From positions 1,178,001 through 1,242,000 of the forward strand of contig NZ_CP045144.1 of assembly GCF_009223885.1 (NCBI RefSeq): DNA of 64,000 bases, read 5' to 3'. Positions within the stretch are counted from its first letter, which is position 1, and each line of letters begins with the position of its first letter. Under the pieces are notes generated by a model. That model was not told the origin of the DNA and did not search any database. It saw only the letters and a list, made by a program, of their open reading frames with translations. The position numbers were made by a program, and so were the translations under genes. Below are positions 36,187-47,339 of the stretch, piece after piece. The DNA is from Ancylobacter sp. TS-1. Its GTDB lineage: Bacteria; Pseudomonadota; Alphaproteobacteria; Rhizobiales; Xanthobacteraceae.

Positions 36187-36696
36187 GTCACGTCCCCCAA
36201 TTGATCGTCTGATCGGCGGTTCTACGCCTCATTCCGATCCGAACACCGCCCGCGCAGTGGTGCCGAATGCGGAATTGTACCGAGATACCTCGGTCGATGA
36301 CCGGCTGCCTCGATCGACTGGCAGTCTAATTGGAATGCGGGATCGGCCAAACAGCAAATCGAAGGAACCTTGCGGTAAGTCAAAGAAACCTTACTCCTTT
36401 TCCGCTGCGGGCACGGGGCGGTCGGATTTCCGGCGCCGGTGCGACCTCGAAGGCGAGGGATCGGCCCGCATTGCCACGCGCATGCCGCGCATGGGGTGCC
36501 CCCTCGACCGGAGGACGCACCGAACACGCCCGGCGACGCCTCCGCCACCGCCCGCCGGTCGCGTCTCCCGCCGATGATTCTCCACCGCCCTCGCGACCGA
36601 GCCCGCGGCAACCGCGGGCCAGCCCTGCTCCTTGGTTGCACGCGCCGGGTGCCGGTGCTGCAATGGCCCTCGCGGACGGTCGCGGAGGGGGCGGAC
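36187..36696. other. 510-bp intergenic region upstream of the zinc operon
   Basis: No credible gene is seen. The part next to the zinc-binding protein gene (36187-36400) is less GC rich than the surroundings, holds the palindrome at 36279-36294 and must hold the operon promoter, which I could not place. A 5-bp inverted repeat with a GTAAG/CTTAC pair lies near 36375-36393. The part next to the plus-strand gene is GC rich with no clear signal. Confidence 0.5.
36279..36294. promoter_or_regulatory. Palindrome ACCGAG-ATAC-CTCGGT upstream of the zinc operon
   Basis: Two perfect 6-bp arms around a 4-bp centre, 92 bp upstream of the ZnuA-like start. The core read on the minus strand is CGAGGTATCTCG, identical to the core at 1158-1169 upstream of irr. 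This is likely an operator for a metal-responsive repressor; I could not match it to a published Zur or Irr consensus. Confidence 0.4.
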
Positions 36697-37296
36697 ATGT
36701 GCGGGACTGGCAGACGAGCGTGGCTTGCCGGCGTCATCGCCGGAACGATGCTGACACTGGCTCCTGCAAGTGCGGGCGAACTTTACGACGAAGTCGAGAT
36801 GTGGATATCGGCCGGCGAAGAGAATTTCACCGTTGGAATATCGTTCTATCTCCGCAAGGGAAAGATGTACCTCACTTTTGACGATGCGGTCCTTGTCAAC
36901 GAGAAGAAAAATCCCGCCACCTTCAAAGACCAGGAGGAAGGCGACGAATGCAAGGATTTCAAGTTGCCACGCGCGAAGACCATCTTCGGCTCGCTCCCAT
37001 CCTCGACAGGCTGGCAGTGCTTCAATGTGACCCAGATGGAGCCGGGAGAATGGCGCATCGAGGCCACCATGGAGCAAACCTATCGCGACAAGCGGCAGTT
37101 CTCGAAGGACGTGAAATTCGACGTCATCTATGCCGACCACAAATGCCGCATCGAGAATTTCTCCGGCTCGACCACGCGTGACGGCAAGCTCGAATTCTGG
37201 CGCGGCAAGACAGGGGAGCTGAAATGCCTGGCGGGGGGAGTCATGGCCGACTGGGCCATCGAGGACCTCGACAAGCAATACAACGTCCGGCGCTGA
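36697..37296 (+). CDS. Secreted protein of unknown function, lower GC
   Basis: 199 residues from the ATG after GGAGGGGGCGGAC. A signal peptide ends near residue 26 (PASA/G). The mature protein is acidic and soluble with four cysteines (ECKDF, WQCFNV, HKCRIENF, LKCLAGG), probably two disulphides, and mixed beta strands (YDEVEMWISAGEENFTVGISFYLRKGKMYLTFDD). I do not recognise a family. AAA, GAA, TTT and AAT codons are more frequent than in flanking genes, a mild sign of recent transfer. It sits alone between the zinc operon and pta. Confidence 0.6.
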   Translation: MCGTGRRAWLAGVIAGTMLTLAPASAGELYDEVEMWISAGEENFTVGISFYLRKGKMYLTFDDAVLVNEKKNPATFKDQEEGDECKDFKLPRAKTIFGSLPSSTGWQCFNVTQMEPGEWRIEATMEQTYRDKRQFSKDVKFDVIYADHKCRIENFSGSTTRDGKLEFWRGKTGELKCLAGGVMADWAIEDLDKQYNVRR

Positions 37297-37430
37297 GGCC
37301 GCGCCACCGTTGCGCGAGATCAACGCCGCCGGCGGCGGGCGGTCATCTATGTCGTGCGGCCGTCGCCGGCGGCCGCGACACTCGGGCGTTGCCGGCCGAC
37401 TTGGCCGCGCGCAGACAGGGATGAGGACAG

Positions 37431-38387
37431 ATGAGCACCGTGGCCAGGGCCGAGCACGACCACGGCAAGTATGAGCGGCTGATCGCCCGCGCCGGCGAGG
37501 TCGGGGCGCTGCCCACCGCCGTCGCCCATCCCTGCGACGCCTCCTCCCTGCGCGGCGCGCTGGATGCCGCAGACGCTCACCTCATCGTGCCGATACTGGT
37601 CGGGCCGGAAGCCCGCATCCGCGCGGTCGCCGAGGCCGAGGGGCTGGACCTGACGGGAATCGAGATCGTCGACGCGCCGCACAGCGTCGCCTCCGCCGCC
37701 AAGGCGGTCGAGCTGGTGCGCGCCGGTCGCGCCGCCTTCCTGATGAAGGGCAGCCTGCACAGCGATGAACTGCTCGGCGCCGTCACCGCGCGCGAGACCG
37801 GGCTGCGCACCGGGCGGCGCATCAGCCACGTCTTCATCATGGACGTGCCGTCCTATGGCGAGCCGCTCTTCGTCACCGACGCGGCGGTGAACATCTTCCC
37901 CGACCTCGACGCCAAGCGCGACATCGTCCAGAACGCCATCGACCTGCATGTCGGGCTCGGGCTCGGCCGGCCGCGCGTCGCCATCCTCTCGGCGGTGGAA
38001 ACCGTCACTACCTCGATCCCGAGCACCATCGAGGCGGCCGCGCTGTGCAAGATGGCCGATCGCGGCCAGATCACCGGGGGCGACCTCGACGGGCCGCTGG
38101 CGCTCGACAACGCCATCTCGCCGGAGGCGGCGCGCATCAAGGGCATCGTCTCCCCGGTCGCCGGGCGGGCGCAGATCCTCGTGGCGCCCGATCTCGAAGC
38201 CGGCAACATGCTGGCGAAGAACCTCACCTTCATGGCCGGCGCCGACGCCGCCGGCATCGTGGTCGGCGCCCGCGTCCCGGTCATCCTGACCAGCCGCGCC
38301 GACGCGCTGCGCACCCGCCTCGCCTCCTGCGCGGTGGCGGTGCTCTACGCCCATGCCCGCCTGCAGCAGCCGGGCCTGGGAGGCTGA
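37431..38387 (+). CDS. pta: Phosphate acetyltransferase (PTA/PTB family)
   Basis: 318 residues, the short form that lacks the N-terminal regulatory domain of enterobacterial Pta. The fold is shown by LIVPILVGPEARIRAVAEAEG, AAFLMKGSLHSDELLGAV, GRRISHVFIMDVPSYGEPLFVTDAAVNIFPDLDAKRDIVQNAID and the closing GPLALDNAISPEAARIKGIVSPVAGRAQILVAPDLEAGNMLAKNLTFMAGADAAGIV. It catalyses acetyl-CoA + phosphate to acetyl phosphate + CoA. The kinase gene begins 3 bp after its stop. The phosphate butyryltransferase annotation also fits this family; with ackA beside it acetate metabolism is likeliest. Confidence 0.88.
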   Translation: MSTVARAEHDHGKYERLIARAGEVGALPTAVAHPCDASSLRGALDAADAHLIVPILVGPEARIRAVAEAEGLDLTGIEIVDAPHSVASAAKAVELVRAGRAAFLMKGSLHSDELLGAVTARETGLRTGRRISHVFIMDVPSYGEPLFVTDAAVNIFPDLDAKRDIVQNAIDLHVGLGLGRPRVAILSAVETVTTSIPSTIEAAALCKMADRGQITGGDLDGPLALDNAISPEAARIKGIVSPVAGRAQILVAPDLEAGNMLAKNLTFMAGADAAGIVVGARVPVILTSRADALRTRLASCAVAVLYAHARLQQPGLGG

Positions 38388-38390
38388 GCG

Positions 38391-39578
38391 GTGAGCGAGG
38401 CGCTTTTCGTCGTCAATGCCGGCTCGTCCAGCATCAAGTTCAAGCTCTACCGCGTCGTCGGCCGCGACGTGGCGCTGATCCTCGGCGGCGCGCTGGACGG
38501 CATCGGCACGCGCCCCCGCCTCAAGGCCACCGACGACGCCGGCAGCGTGCTGGTCGACCGCAGCTTCGACGCGCAGGAGATCGGCAAGGCGGCGCAGGCC
38601 CAGCACGCGATCAGCGACTGGGTGACGCCGTATCTCGCCGAACACGAACTGATCGGCATCGGCCACCGCGTCGTCCATGGCGGGCCGCACTACTCGCATC
38701 CCGAGCTGGTGAATGACGAGGTGCTGCGCACACTGGAGAGCTTCATCCCGCTCGCCCCGCTGCACCAGCTCACCAATCTCGATCCCATCCGGGTGATCCG
38801 CGCGCGCCGGCCGGACCTGCCGCAGGTCGCGTGCTTCGACACCGCCTTCCATCGCGGCCACCCCGAGGTCGCCGACCGCTTCGCCCTGCCGAACGGGCTC
38901 TACGAGGATGGCGTGCGCCGTTACGGCTTCCACGGCCTGTCCTACGAATATGTCTCCGGCGCCCTGCGCGAGCTGGCGCCGGAACTGGCGCGCGGGCGGG
39001 TCGTCATCTGCCATCTGGGCTCCGGCGCCTCGGCCTGCGGGCTGCTGGACGGGCGCAGCATGGAATCCACCATGGGCTTCACGGCGCTGGACGGCCTGCC
39101 CATGGGCACGCGCTGCGGCGCGCTCGACCCCGGCGTGGTGCTGCACCTGATCGAGCAGAAGGGCATGAGCCCGGCCGAGGTCGGCCACATGCTCTATCAT
39201 GACAGCGGGCTGCGCGGCCTGTCGGGCATCAGCAGCGACATGCGCGAATTGCTGGCGAGCGAGGCGCCGTCGGCGGCGCTGGCGGTGAACTACTTCACCC
39301 TGCACGTGGCGCAGGCGGTCGCCCAATTGGCCGTCTCGCTCGGCGGGCTCGATGCGCTGGTGTTCACCGCCGGCATCGGCGAACGCTCGCCGGAGATCCG
39401 CGCCCGGGTCTGCGCACGCCTCGCCTTGCTCGGCATCGCGCTAGATCCCGAGGCCAACGCCGCCGGCCAGACCTTCATCGACGCCGACAACTCGATACCA
39501 AGCGTGCTCGTCATCCCGACCGACGAGGAGCGGATGATCGCGCTGGCGACCCTCCACCTGCTGCGCGGGGATGCGTGA
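38391..39578 (+). CDS. ackA: Acetate kinase
   Basis: 395 residues from a GTG start 3 bp after pta. ASKHA-fold phosphate-binding motifs are clear: NAGSSSIKFKL near the N-terminus, GIGHRVVHGGPHY, ACFDTAFHRGHPEVADRFALP, RRYGFHGLSYEYVS, VICHLGSGASACGLLDGRSMESTMGFTALDGLPMGTRCGALDPGVVLHL and TAGIGERSPEIRARVC. The enzyme interconverts acetyl phosphate + ADP and acetate + ATP. The pta-ackA operon gives reversible acetate overflow or uptake and makes acetyl phosphate, which can phosphorylate response regulators. A propionate kinase specificity cannot be excluded. Confidence 0.93.
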   Translation: MSEALFVVNAGSSSIKFKLYRVVGRDVALILGGALDGIGTRPRLKATDDAGSVLVDRSFDAQEIGKAAQAQHAISDWVTPYLAEHELIGIGHRVVHGGPHYSHPELVNDEVLRTLESFIPLAPLHQLTNLDPIRVIRARRPDLPQVACFDTAFHRGHPEVADRFALPNGLYEDGVRRYGFHGLSYEYVSGALRELAPELARGRVVICHLGSGASACGLLDGRSMESTMGFTALDGLPMGTRCGALDPGVVLHLIEQKGMSPAEVGHMLYHDSGLRGLSGISSDMRELLASEAPSAALAVNYFTLHVAQAVAQLAVSLGGLDALVFTAGIGERSPEIRARVCARLALLGIALDPEANAAGQTFIDADNSIPSVLVIPTDEERMIALATLHLLRGDA

Positions 39579-39584
39579 ACGTGC

Positions 39585-40349
39585 TCAGCCGTCGAGCAGG
39601 GTGAAAAGCCGGGCGGCAGCCTCAAAATCGCGGAAGCGCGCCGCGCGGCGCGCCAGCGCCTCGGCGTCGGTTCCCCACAGCCTCTCCTGCACTTCCTCAT
39701 CCGCATGGGCGGCGCGCCAGCCCTCCTCCGCCGACAGGCGCCCGCGCGCGACGGCGAGCGCGATCAGCGCCGAGCCGCCGAGCGTGGTCAGGAGATTGAG
39801 CGCCGCGAGGCGGAACGGCTCGTCCGGCAGCAGGCCGGCGACGATTTCCAGCGTGCGCGGGGGCTGCTCGACATGCATCACCCCTTCGCTCAACACGAAC
39901 ACCGCGCCGAAACTCTCGCGCGCCCAGTCGAGCAGCGGGTCCCACAACTCGGCATGCAGCGCGACAAGCTGGTCGGGAGCATCGGCCCGGTAGCAGAGAA
40001 GGTCGCTGCCGGCATAGCGCACCACCTCGCCGCCGACCGCCTCCATGGCCCCGGCAACGCCGTCGATGGCGGAATTGGCGAGCCGCGTCAGCGGCATGGT
40101 CAGGGGGTCTATGACCGCGCCCTGCGCCTGCCATTCCTCGACCAGGGCCTCGGCCAGCACCCGATTCGGCACGGCGACGAGGTTGCGGCCGGGGGTGCGC
40201 ACCGGGCGCCCGTCCAGCTCGATGCGGTAGAGCCCCTCGCCGGCCTCGCCCACGCCCGCCTGCGTGTAGAACCGCTTCGGCAGCTTGCGCTCGCCGCTGC
40301 CCGGCGGCAGCCCCGGCGCCAGCGGCGCGCCGTCCTGTCCTTCGCTCAC
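39585..40349 (-). CDS. ATP12 family chaperone for F1-ATPase assembly
   Basis: 254 residues from a GTG overlapping the HAD-phosphatase stop (GTGA). The family signature is visible: RFYTQAGVGEAGEGLYRIELDGRPVRTPGRNLVAVPNRVLAEALVEEWQAQG, TMPLTRLANSAIDGV, VVRYAGSDLLCYRADAPDQLVALHAELWDPLLDWARESFG. ATP12 binds the F1 alpha subunit during ATP synthase assembly in mitochondria and alphaproteobacteria, and the gene is a marker of these lineages. It converges with ackA. The HAD gene upstream is a usual neighbour in this order. Confidence 0.92.
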   Translation of the reverse strand: MSEGQDGAPLAPGLPPGSGERKLPKRFYTQAGVGEAGEGLYRIELDGRPVRTPGRNLVAVPNRVLAEALVEEWQAQGAVIDPLTMPLTRLANSAIDGVAGAMEAVGGEVVRYAGSDLLCYRADAPDQLVALHAELWDPLLDWARESFGAVFVLSEGVMHVEQPPRTLEIVAGLLPDEPFRLAALNLLTTLGGSALIALAVARGRLSAEEGWRAAHADEEVQERLWGTDAEALARRAARFRDFEAAARLFTLLDG

Positions 40350-41035
40350 GGCACCATCTCCCACACCTCGTCGATGGCCCGGATGAGCCCGTCGGCATCC
40401 GACACCAGCCGCTCGGCGCCCGACTGGCTCAGCCGGTCGACCGGGTGATAGCCCCAGGTGACGCCGATGGCGCGGGCGCCGGCGGCGCGGGCCATCACCA
40501 TGTCGAAGCTGGTGTCGCCGACAAGCACGGTGTCGACGGCCTCGACGCCCGTCGCCGCCATGGCCTGAAGCACCATGGCCGGGTGCGGCTTGGACGGTGC
40601 ATCGTCCGCCGTCTGGATGGTGACGAAGCGCCCTTCCAGCCCGTGATGGCCGAGCACGGCGGCCACGCCGCGCTGCGACTTGCCGGTGGCGATACCGAGC
40701 AGCACGTCGTCGCGGGCGGCCAGCGCGTCGAGCACGCCGCGCATGCCGGGGAACAGCGGCTCGAAGAAGCCCGACTCGGTGCGCAGTTCGCGGAAGGCGT
40801 CGCGGTAGAGATCGGCCAGCCGCTCGGCGGGAAACAGCGGGTCGTCGTCGCCGAGATGGCGCATCGCCTCCACCAGCGAGAGCCCGACAATGCCGAGCAC
40901 CGCCTCGCGCGGCGGCCGGGGAAGCGCGGCGCGGTCGAAGGCCCGCGTCATGGCGGCGACGATGACGTTCTGGCTGTCCACCAGCGTGCCATCGCAATCG
41001 AAGAGAACGAGTTTCACGGCGCAGGCATCCGGCAA
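40346..41035 (-). CDS. HAD-IA family hydrolase (Gph/YieH-like)
   Basis: 229 residues. Nucleophile motif DCDGTLVD (D13, D15), motif II GIATGKS, motif III Lys in PSKPHP and motif IV VGDTSFDMVMARAAG are all intact, so the enzyme is active. A helical cap domain lies between motifs I and II. These are phosphoglycolate-phosphatase-like enzymes acting on small phosphorylated metabolites; the substrate is not set by sequence. It is coupled to ATP12 by GTGA overlap. Confidence 0.9.
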   Translation of the reverse strand: MPDACAVKLVLFDCDGTLVDSQNVIVAAMTRAFDRAALPRPPREAVLGIVGLSLVEAMRHLGDDDPLFPAERLADLYRDAFRELRTESGFFEPLFPGMRGVLDALAARDDVLLGIATGKSQRGVAAVLGHHGLEGRFVTIQTADDAPSKPHPAMVLQAMAATGVEAVDTVLVGDTSFDMVMARAAGARAIGVTWGYHPVDRLSQSGAERLVSDADGLIRAIDEVWEMVP

Positions 41036-41165
41036 GGCGGGAGGATGGCGGGAAGCGACCCGGTTGCCCGACTTCTAGACGCCGGGGCGGCTGCGGCCAA
41101 CTGCGATGTTCGCGGGGGAGCGATGCGGCGCGGAGGGTGGCGGACCTGCCCGGACGCCGTGTCGA

Positions 41166-41241
41166 TGGTGGGCGGTGACGGGCTCGAACCGCCGACCCTC
41201 TCGGTGTAAACGAGATGCTCTACCAACTGAGCTAACCGCCC
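41166..41241 (-). tRNA. tRNA-Val (anticodon UAC)
   Basis: The complement forms a 76-base cloverleaf. A 7-bp acceptor stem (GGGCGGT/ACCGCCC) is followed by discriminator A and an encoded CCA, the D-arm contains AGCTCAGTTGGTAGAGC, the anticodon stem TCTCG/CGAGA carries loop TTTACAC, and the T-arm has GGTTCGAGCC. The TAC anticodon reads GUA. It stands alone between the HAD gene and HU. Confidence 0.97.
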
Positions 41242-41627
41242 GCCTGACATCCGCCGATCCGGGTGGCCGGGAAAGCGTTCCCAGCCCCGGAGCGGAGAGA
41301 ACCGCGCCTGCGGCCTGTCGGGGCCTGCCCGGCCGGACCGCCAGCGGGCCGTCTTAAGCATCCGCGCGGCGATGTCGCAAGAGGTGATGTCGCAACTGGC
41401 CGTATCGCAAGAAGCGATGTCGCCAGACACGATGTCGCAAGAGACGATGCCGGAAGGGAGATGCTAGACGCGGCGAGTGCCCGGGCGATCTGCCGGGGCG
41501 ACGCGCTTCGGGCCTCGCGGAGGGAGGCCGGTCCGCCGGCACGTGGCCGGCGGACACCTGCCCTCGACGCCCCGCCACGTCCCCGGATGATCCGGTCAGG
41601 ACGGCGTGGGCGTCGCGGCGTGTCGGA
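41242..41627. other. 386-bp non-coding gap with a 15-bp tandem repeat
   Basis: No convincing gene is seen. The only structure is a short tandem array at 41369-41458 (separate entry). The rest is GC-rich sequence between the tRNA-Val promoter side and the stop of the HU gene. Confidence 0.5.
41369..41458. repeat. Six tandem degenerate 15-bp repeats
   Basis: Units start at 41369, 41384, 41399, 41414, 41429 and 41444. The consensus is GCGATGTCGCAAGAG with 1-4 changes in most units and more in the last. Because 15 is divisible by 3 the minus strand would encode pentads of the form SCDI(A/T), but the frame runs into the tRNA and has no start or ribosome-binding site, so the array is probably non-coding. 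Confidence 0.8.
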
Positions 41628-41906
41628 TCAACCGTTGACGGTTTCCTTCAGGCCCTTGCCGGGCGTGAACTTCGGAGCCTTCGAGGCTTCGATCTTGACC
41701 GGCTTGCCGGTGCGCGGGTTGCGGCCTTCGCGCGCGGCGCGGGTCACGACCGAGAAGCTGCCAAAGCCGATAAGCTTGACTTCCTCACCGGCCTTCAGCG
41801 AGGCGGCAATGGCGTCGAAGGTCGCGTCGACCGCGGCCGCAGCAGCGGCCTTCGTCAGCTTGGCCTGTTCGGCCACGGCGGCGACGAGTTCGTTCTTCGT
41901 GGTCAT
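41628..41906 (-). CDS. hup: HU-family DNA-binding protein
   Basis: 92 residues from the ATG before TTKNELV, with AAGGA upstream. The pattern NELVAAVAEQAKLTKAAAAAAVDATFDAIAASLKAGEEVKLIGFGSFSVVTRAAREGRNPRTGKPVKIEASKAPKFTPGKGLKETV (abbreviated reading) is the full HU/IHF fold with the arm motif GRNPRTGK that inserts into the minor groove. HU is a nucleoid-compacting, DNA-bending homodimer. It follows lon in the transcription direction, the common gene order in alphaproteobacteria. Confidence 0.96.
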   Translation of the reverse strand: MTTKNELVAAVAEQAKLTKAAAAAAVDATFDAIAASLKAGEEVKLIGFGSFSVVTRAAREGRNPRTGKPVKIEASKAPKFTPGKGLKETVNG

Positions 41907-42215
41907 CTGACCGGTCCTTCCCTTGATTGCACAAGAATCGTCGATCGCATGCACCGACGACGGGCGGGCACCCTTTCTCCAAATCGCGGCGATTGCAAGC
42001 TCCCGGGCCTAGGAACCCGCACGAATACACGATTTTCATGCGATTGCAGGTATCTAGACACCTCATTAGAAGACAACAATAGCGGCCTGCAATTTAGGCG
42101 AATGCGACCTTTCCACGACGGCCCCGGAGCCGGATCGGTGCCCCGCAAAAGCAGGACGGCGGCGTCCGCGAGGACACCGCCGTCCGATAGTGCGTTGGAC
42201 CGGAAGGTCCGTCGA
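41907..42215. other. 309-bp intergenic region between lon and HU
   Basis: It contains the HU promoter side, less GC rich around 42020-42110, and a near-perfect 16-bp palindrome (AGGTATCTAGACACCT, 42048-42063, one mismatched pair) that could be an operator. At 42153-42185 is a hairpin that probably terminates lon. No coding sequence is seen. Confidence 0.5.
42153..42185 (-). terminator. Probable lon terminator
   Basis: A 9-bp inverted repeat GGACGGCGG / CCGCCGTCC with a 15-base loop lies 30 bp after the lon stop. On the minus strand it is followed by TGCTTTTG, a weak T-tract. Confidence 0.55.
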
Positions 42216-44651
<2,436 letters not shown>

Positions 44652-44814
44652 GGCTCTTTCCTTTCAGTTGACGGCCGACCCCGATCCCCGGCGATGAACG
44701 CCGTGAAGCGGGACCGCGCCGCAATGCGGCCGGAACGCGAACGTTGATCTCTGTGCGGGAGCAGCGAGAGGCGCGAGGCACGTCGATGCGGTCGAGGACC
44801 GGTGGTTGGGGCTG

Positions 44815-44846
44815 AGATGGCGACGCCCCCGCCCCCCGTCAAGGGA
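44815..44846 (-). promoter_or_regulatory. Possible RpoH-type heat-shock promoter of lon
   Basis: On the minus strand CCCTTGAC is followed by CCATCT after 17 bases, similar to the alphaproteobacterial sigma-32 pattern (CTTG...CyTATnT). It lies about 165 bp before the lon start. The -10 element deviates, so this is a candidate only. Confidence 0.3.
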
Positions 44847-44901
44847 GCCCACCCTGGTCCCTGCCGGGCGCATCCGCCCGGCTTCCGCTGCGAACGTTTC
44901 C

Positions 44902-46173
44902 TCAGGCACTCGCGCCCGCATCGCCGGCAGCCCGGTCCGCATAGATGTAAAGCGGACGTGCATTCTGCTCGACGACCTCCTTGCTGATGACGACCTCCTC
45001 GACCCCTTCGAGGCCGGGCAGATCGAACATCGTATCGAGCAGGATACCCTCCATGATCGAGCGCAGGCCGCGCGCGCCGGTCTTGCGCTCGATGGCCTTG
45101 CGGGCGATGGCGCCCAGCGCCTCCTCATGGATGGTAAGCTCGACATTCTCCATCTCGAACAGCCGCTGATACTGCTTCACCAGCGCGTTCTTCGGATCCG
45201 AGAGGATCTTCTTCAGCGCCGCCTCGTCGAGATCCTCCAGCGTGGCGATCACCGGCAGACGGCCGATGAATTCGGGGATCAGCCCGTATTTGAGCAGATC
45301 CTCGGGCTCCACTTCGCGGAACACCTCGCCCGGACGGCGATCCTCGGGGGCGGACACGACCGCGCCGAAGCCGATCGAGGTGCCCTTGCCGCGCGAGGAA
45401 ATGATCTTGTCGAGACCGGCGAAGGCGCCGCCGCAGATGAACAGGATGTTGGTCGTGTCCACCTGCAGGAATTCCTGCTGGGGATGCTTGCGCCCGCCCT
45501 GCGGCGGCACGGAAGCGACCGTGCCTTCCATGATCTTCAGCAGCGCCTGCTGCACGCCTTCGCCCGACACGTCGCGGGTGATCGACGGGTTGTCGGACTT
45601 GCGGCTGATCTTGTCGATCTCGTCGATGTAGACGATGCCGCGCTGCGCCCGCTCGACATTGTAGTCGGCCGACTGCAGCAGCTTGAGGATGATGTTCTCC
45701 ACATCCTCGCCGACATAGCCCGCCTCGGTGAGCGTGGTCGCGTCCGCCATGGTGAAGGGCACGTCGAGGATGCGGGCGAGCGTCTGCGCAAGCAGCGTCT
45801 TGCCCGAACCCGTCGGACCGATCAGCAGGATGTTGGACTTGGCCAGTTCCACGTCACCGGCATGCTTGGTGGCGTGGTTCAGGCGCTTGTAGTGGTTGTG
45901 CACCGCCACCGACAGGACGCGCTTGGCATGGAACTGGCCGATCACGTAATCGTCCAGAACCTTGCAAATCTCCTTCGGGGTGGGGATCCCGTCGCGCGAC
46001 TTCACCAGCGAGGACTTGTTCTCCTCGCGGATGATGTCCATGCACAGCTCGACGCATTCATCGCAGATGAACACGGTAGGTCCCGCAATCAGCTTGCGGA
46101 CCTCGTGCTGGCTCTTGCCGCAGAACGAGCAATAAAGAGTGTTCTTGCTGTCGCCGCCGCCAACCTTGCTCAT
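44902..46173 (-). CDS. clpX: ClpX, ATPase subunit of ClpXP protease
   Basis: 423 residues, full length. The N-terminal zinc-binding domain has C-x2-C (YCSFCGKSQ) and C-x2-C (CDECVELC). The AAA+ domain has Walker [12 protein letters not shown], Walker [11 protein letters not shown], and the IGF loop that docks on ClpP (SIGFGA). ClpX unfolds tagged proteins and feeds ClpP. It lies 380 bp downstream of clpP on the same strand, with its own promoter region between. Confidence 0.97.
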   Translation of the reverse strand: MSKVGGGDSKNTLYCSFCGKSQHEVRKLIAGPTVFICDECVELCMDIIREENKSSLVKSRDGIPTPKEICKVLDDYVIGQFHAKRVLSVAVHNHYKRLNHATKHAGDVELAKSNILLIGPTGSGKTLLAQTLARILDVPFTMADATTLTEAGYVGEDVENIILKLLQSADYNVERAQRGIVYIDEIDKISRKSDNPSITRDVSGEGVQQALLKIMEGTVASVPPQGGRKHPQQEFLQVDTTNILFICGGAFAGLDKIISSRGKGTSIGFGAVVSAPEDRRPGEVFREVEPEDLLKYGLIPEFIGRLPVIATLEDLDEAALKKILSDPKNALVKQYQRLFEMENVELTIHEEALGAIARKAIERKTGARGLRSIMEGILLDTMFDLPGLEGVEEVVISKEVVEQNARPLYIYADRAAGDAGASA

Positions 46174-46553
46174 GCGTCTCTCCGTCCGCTCGGCGGCCCA
46201 GGCATCGCCCGGGTCCGCCCCAGTCTCGCAGGCCGCCGCGGGCCTCCAAGTGGGGAGAAACGCGACGGCTCGAAAAGGCCGTCAAAAGGAAGCGACTTAA
46301 GGGTCCTGTCGTTCGGTCTAGCCAAGCATGCCGGAACCGACACGATCAAGAAGGCATTCGATCCATCCCCGACTTAGCGCGAATGGGGCGCTTGCCCCCG
46401 TCGTCCCCCTGTCACACCTCCAGGCGACACATCATCCAAATGTCATGCAAGCGCGATACCGCGATGCACGCAAGCCCGCGCTTCACATGAACGCGGGCCT
46501 GCCCTTCAATATAGGAAGCCGGCGTGGCTTCGGAAACACGGCCGGGAGCCCCG
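46174..46553. other. 380-bp intergenic region between clpP and clpX
   Basis: No gene is seen. A 7-bp stem GCCCGCG/CGCGGGC with an 11-base loop at 46474-46498 lies just after the clpP stop and may act as a terminator or attenuator without a T-tract. The clpX promoter must lie in 46190-46400; the segment near 46270-46330 is less GC rich, and a loose CTTGG...CCCTTAAG arrangement is present. Confidence 0.4.
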
Positions 46554-47186
46554 TCAGGGCTTGGCCGCAGCCTCCTCGGGACGCTTGTCGATCACATTGT
46601 CGATAAGGCCGAAGCTCTTGGCCGTATCGGCAGTCAGGAAGTTGTCGCGCTCGAGCGCGTCCTCCACCGCCTGCAGCGACTGGCCGGTGTGCTTGACGTA
46701 GATCTCGTTCAGCCGCCGCTTGAGGCTTTCGACCTCCTTGGCGTGAATGAGAATGTCCGTCACCTGCCCCTGATAGCCGCCGGAGGGCTGGTGCACCATG
46801 ATTCGCGCGTTCGGCAACGCGAAGCGCATGCCCTTCTCGCCGGCGGTCAGCAGCAGCGAGCCCATCGACGCCGCCTGGCCGACGCAGAGCGTCGACACGG
46901 CCGGCTTGATGAACTGCATCGTGTCGTAGATCGCCAGACCCGACGTCACCACTCCCCCCGGGGAGTTGATGTACATCGAGATTTCCTTCTTCGGGTTTTC
47001 CGCCTCGAGGAACAGCAGCTGCGCGACCATGAGGGTCGCCATGTTGTCCTCGACCGGGCCGGTCAGGAAAATGATGCGCTCCTTCAGGAGGCGCGAATAA
47101 ATGTCATAGGAACGTTCGCCCCGGTTGGTCTGCTCGACCACCATCGGGACCAGATAATTCATGTAAGTATCGATCGGGTCACGCAT
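46554..47186 (-). CDS. clpP: ClpP protease subunit
   Basis: 210 residues from the ATG before [15 protein letters not shown]. The catalytic triad is S107 (GQAASMGS), H132 (MVHQPSGG) and D181 ([11 protein letters not shown]), and the fold is canonical (YINSPGGVV oxyanion region near 73-80). ClpP forms the double-heptamer serine protease used by ClpX and ClpA. It is followed by clpX and preceded by tig. Confidence 0.97.
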   Translation of the reverse strand: MRDPIDTYMNYLVPMVVEQTNRGERSYDIYSRLLKERIIFLTGPVEDNMATLMVAQLLFLEAENPKKEISMYINSPGGVVTSGLAIYDTMQFIKPAVSTLCVGQAASMGSLLLTAGEKGMRFALPNARIMVHQPSGGYQGQVTDILIHAKEVESLKRRLNEIYVKHTGQSLQAVEDALERDNFLTADTAKSFGLIDNVIDKRPEEAAAKP

Positions 47187-47296
47187 ATTCCGTTCCTCGG
47201 CGGCTCGGTGCAAAGGCACCGCCCGCGAATCCACCCCGCCCACAATAATGGGAAAGCGCGTCCCCGCCAGTCCGTCGGGCCATTAAGCCGCGGCGG

Positions 47297-47324
47297 GTGG
47301 GGCCGCGCTCGCGCGCAGCCCCAC
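47297..47324 (-). terminator. GC-rich hairpin between tig and clpP
   Basis: GTGGGGC-x-GCGC / GCGC-x-GCCCCAC arms with a 4-base loop lie 16 bp after the tig stop. There is no T-tract, so it may be a weak or Rho-assisted terminator or an mRNA-processing hairpin allowing read-through into clpP. Confidence 0.45.
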
Positions 47325-47339
47325 TGACAACCGGCAAAC

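Noticed and set aside
41014..41430. Minus-strand open frame across tRNA-Val and the 15-bp repeats
   Set aside because: It overlaps the tRNA, lacks a ribosome-binding site and encodes only low-complexity sequence.
41369..41458. CRISPR array
   Set aside because: The repeats are contiguous 15-bp units with no spacers, and there are no cas genes.
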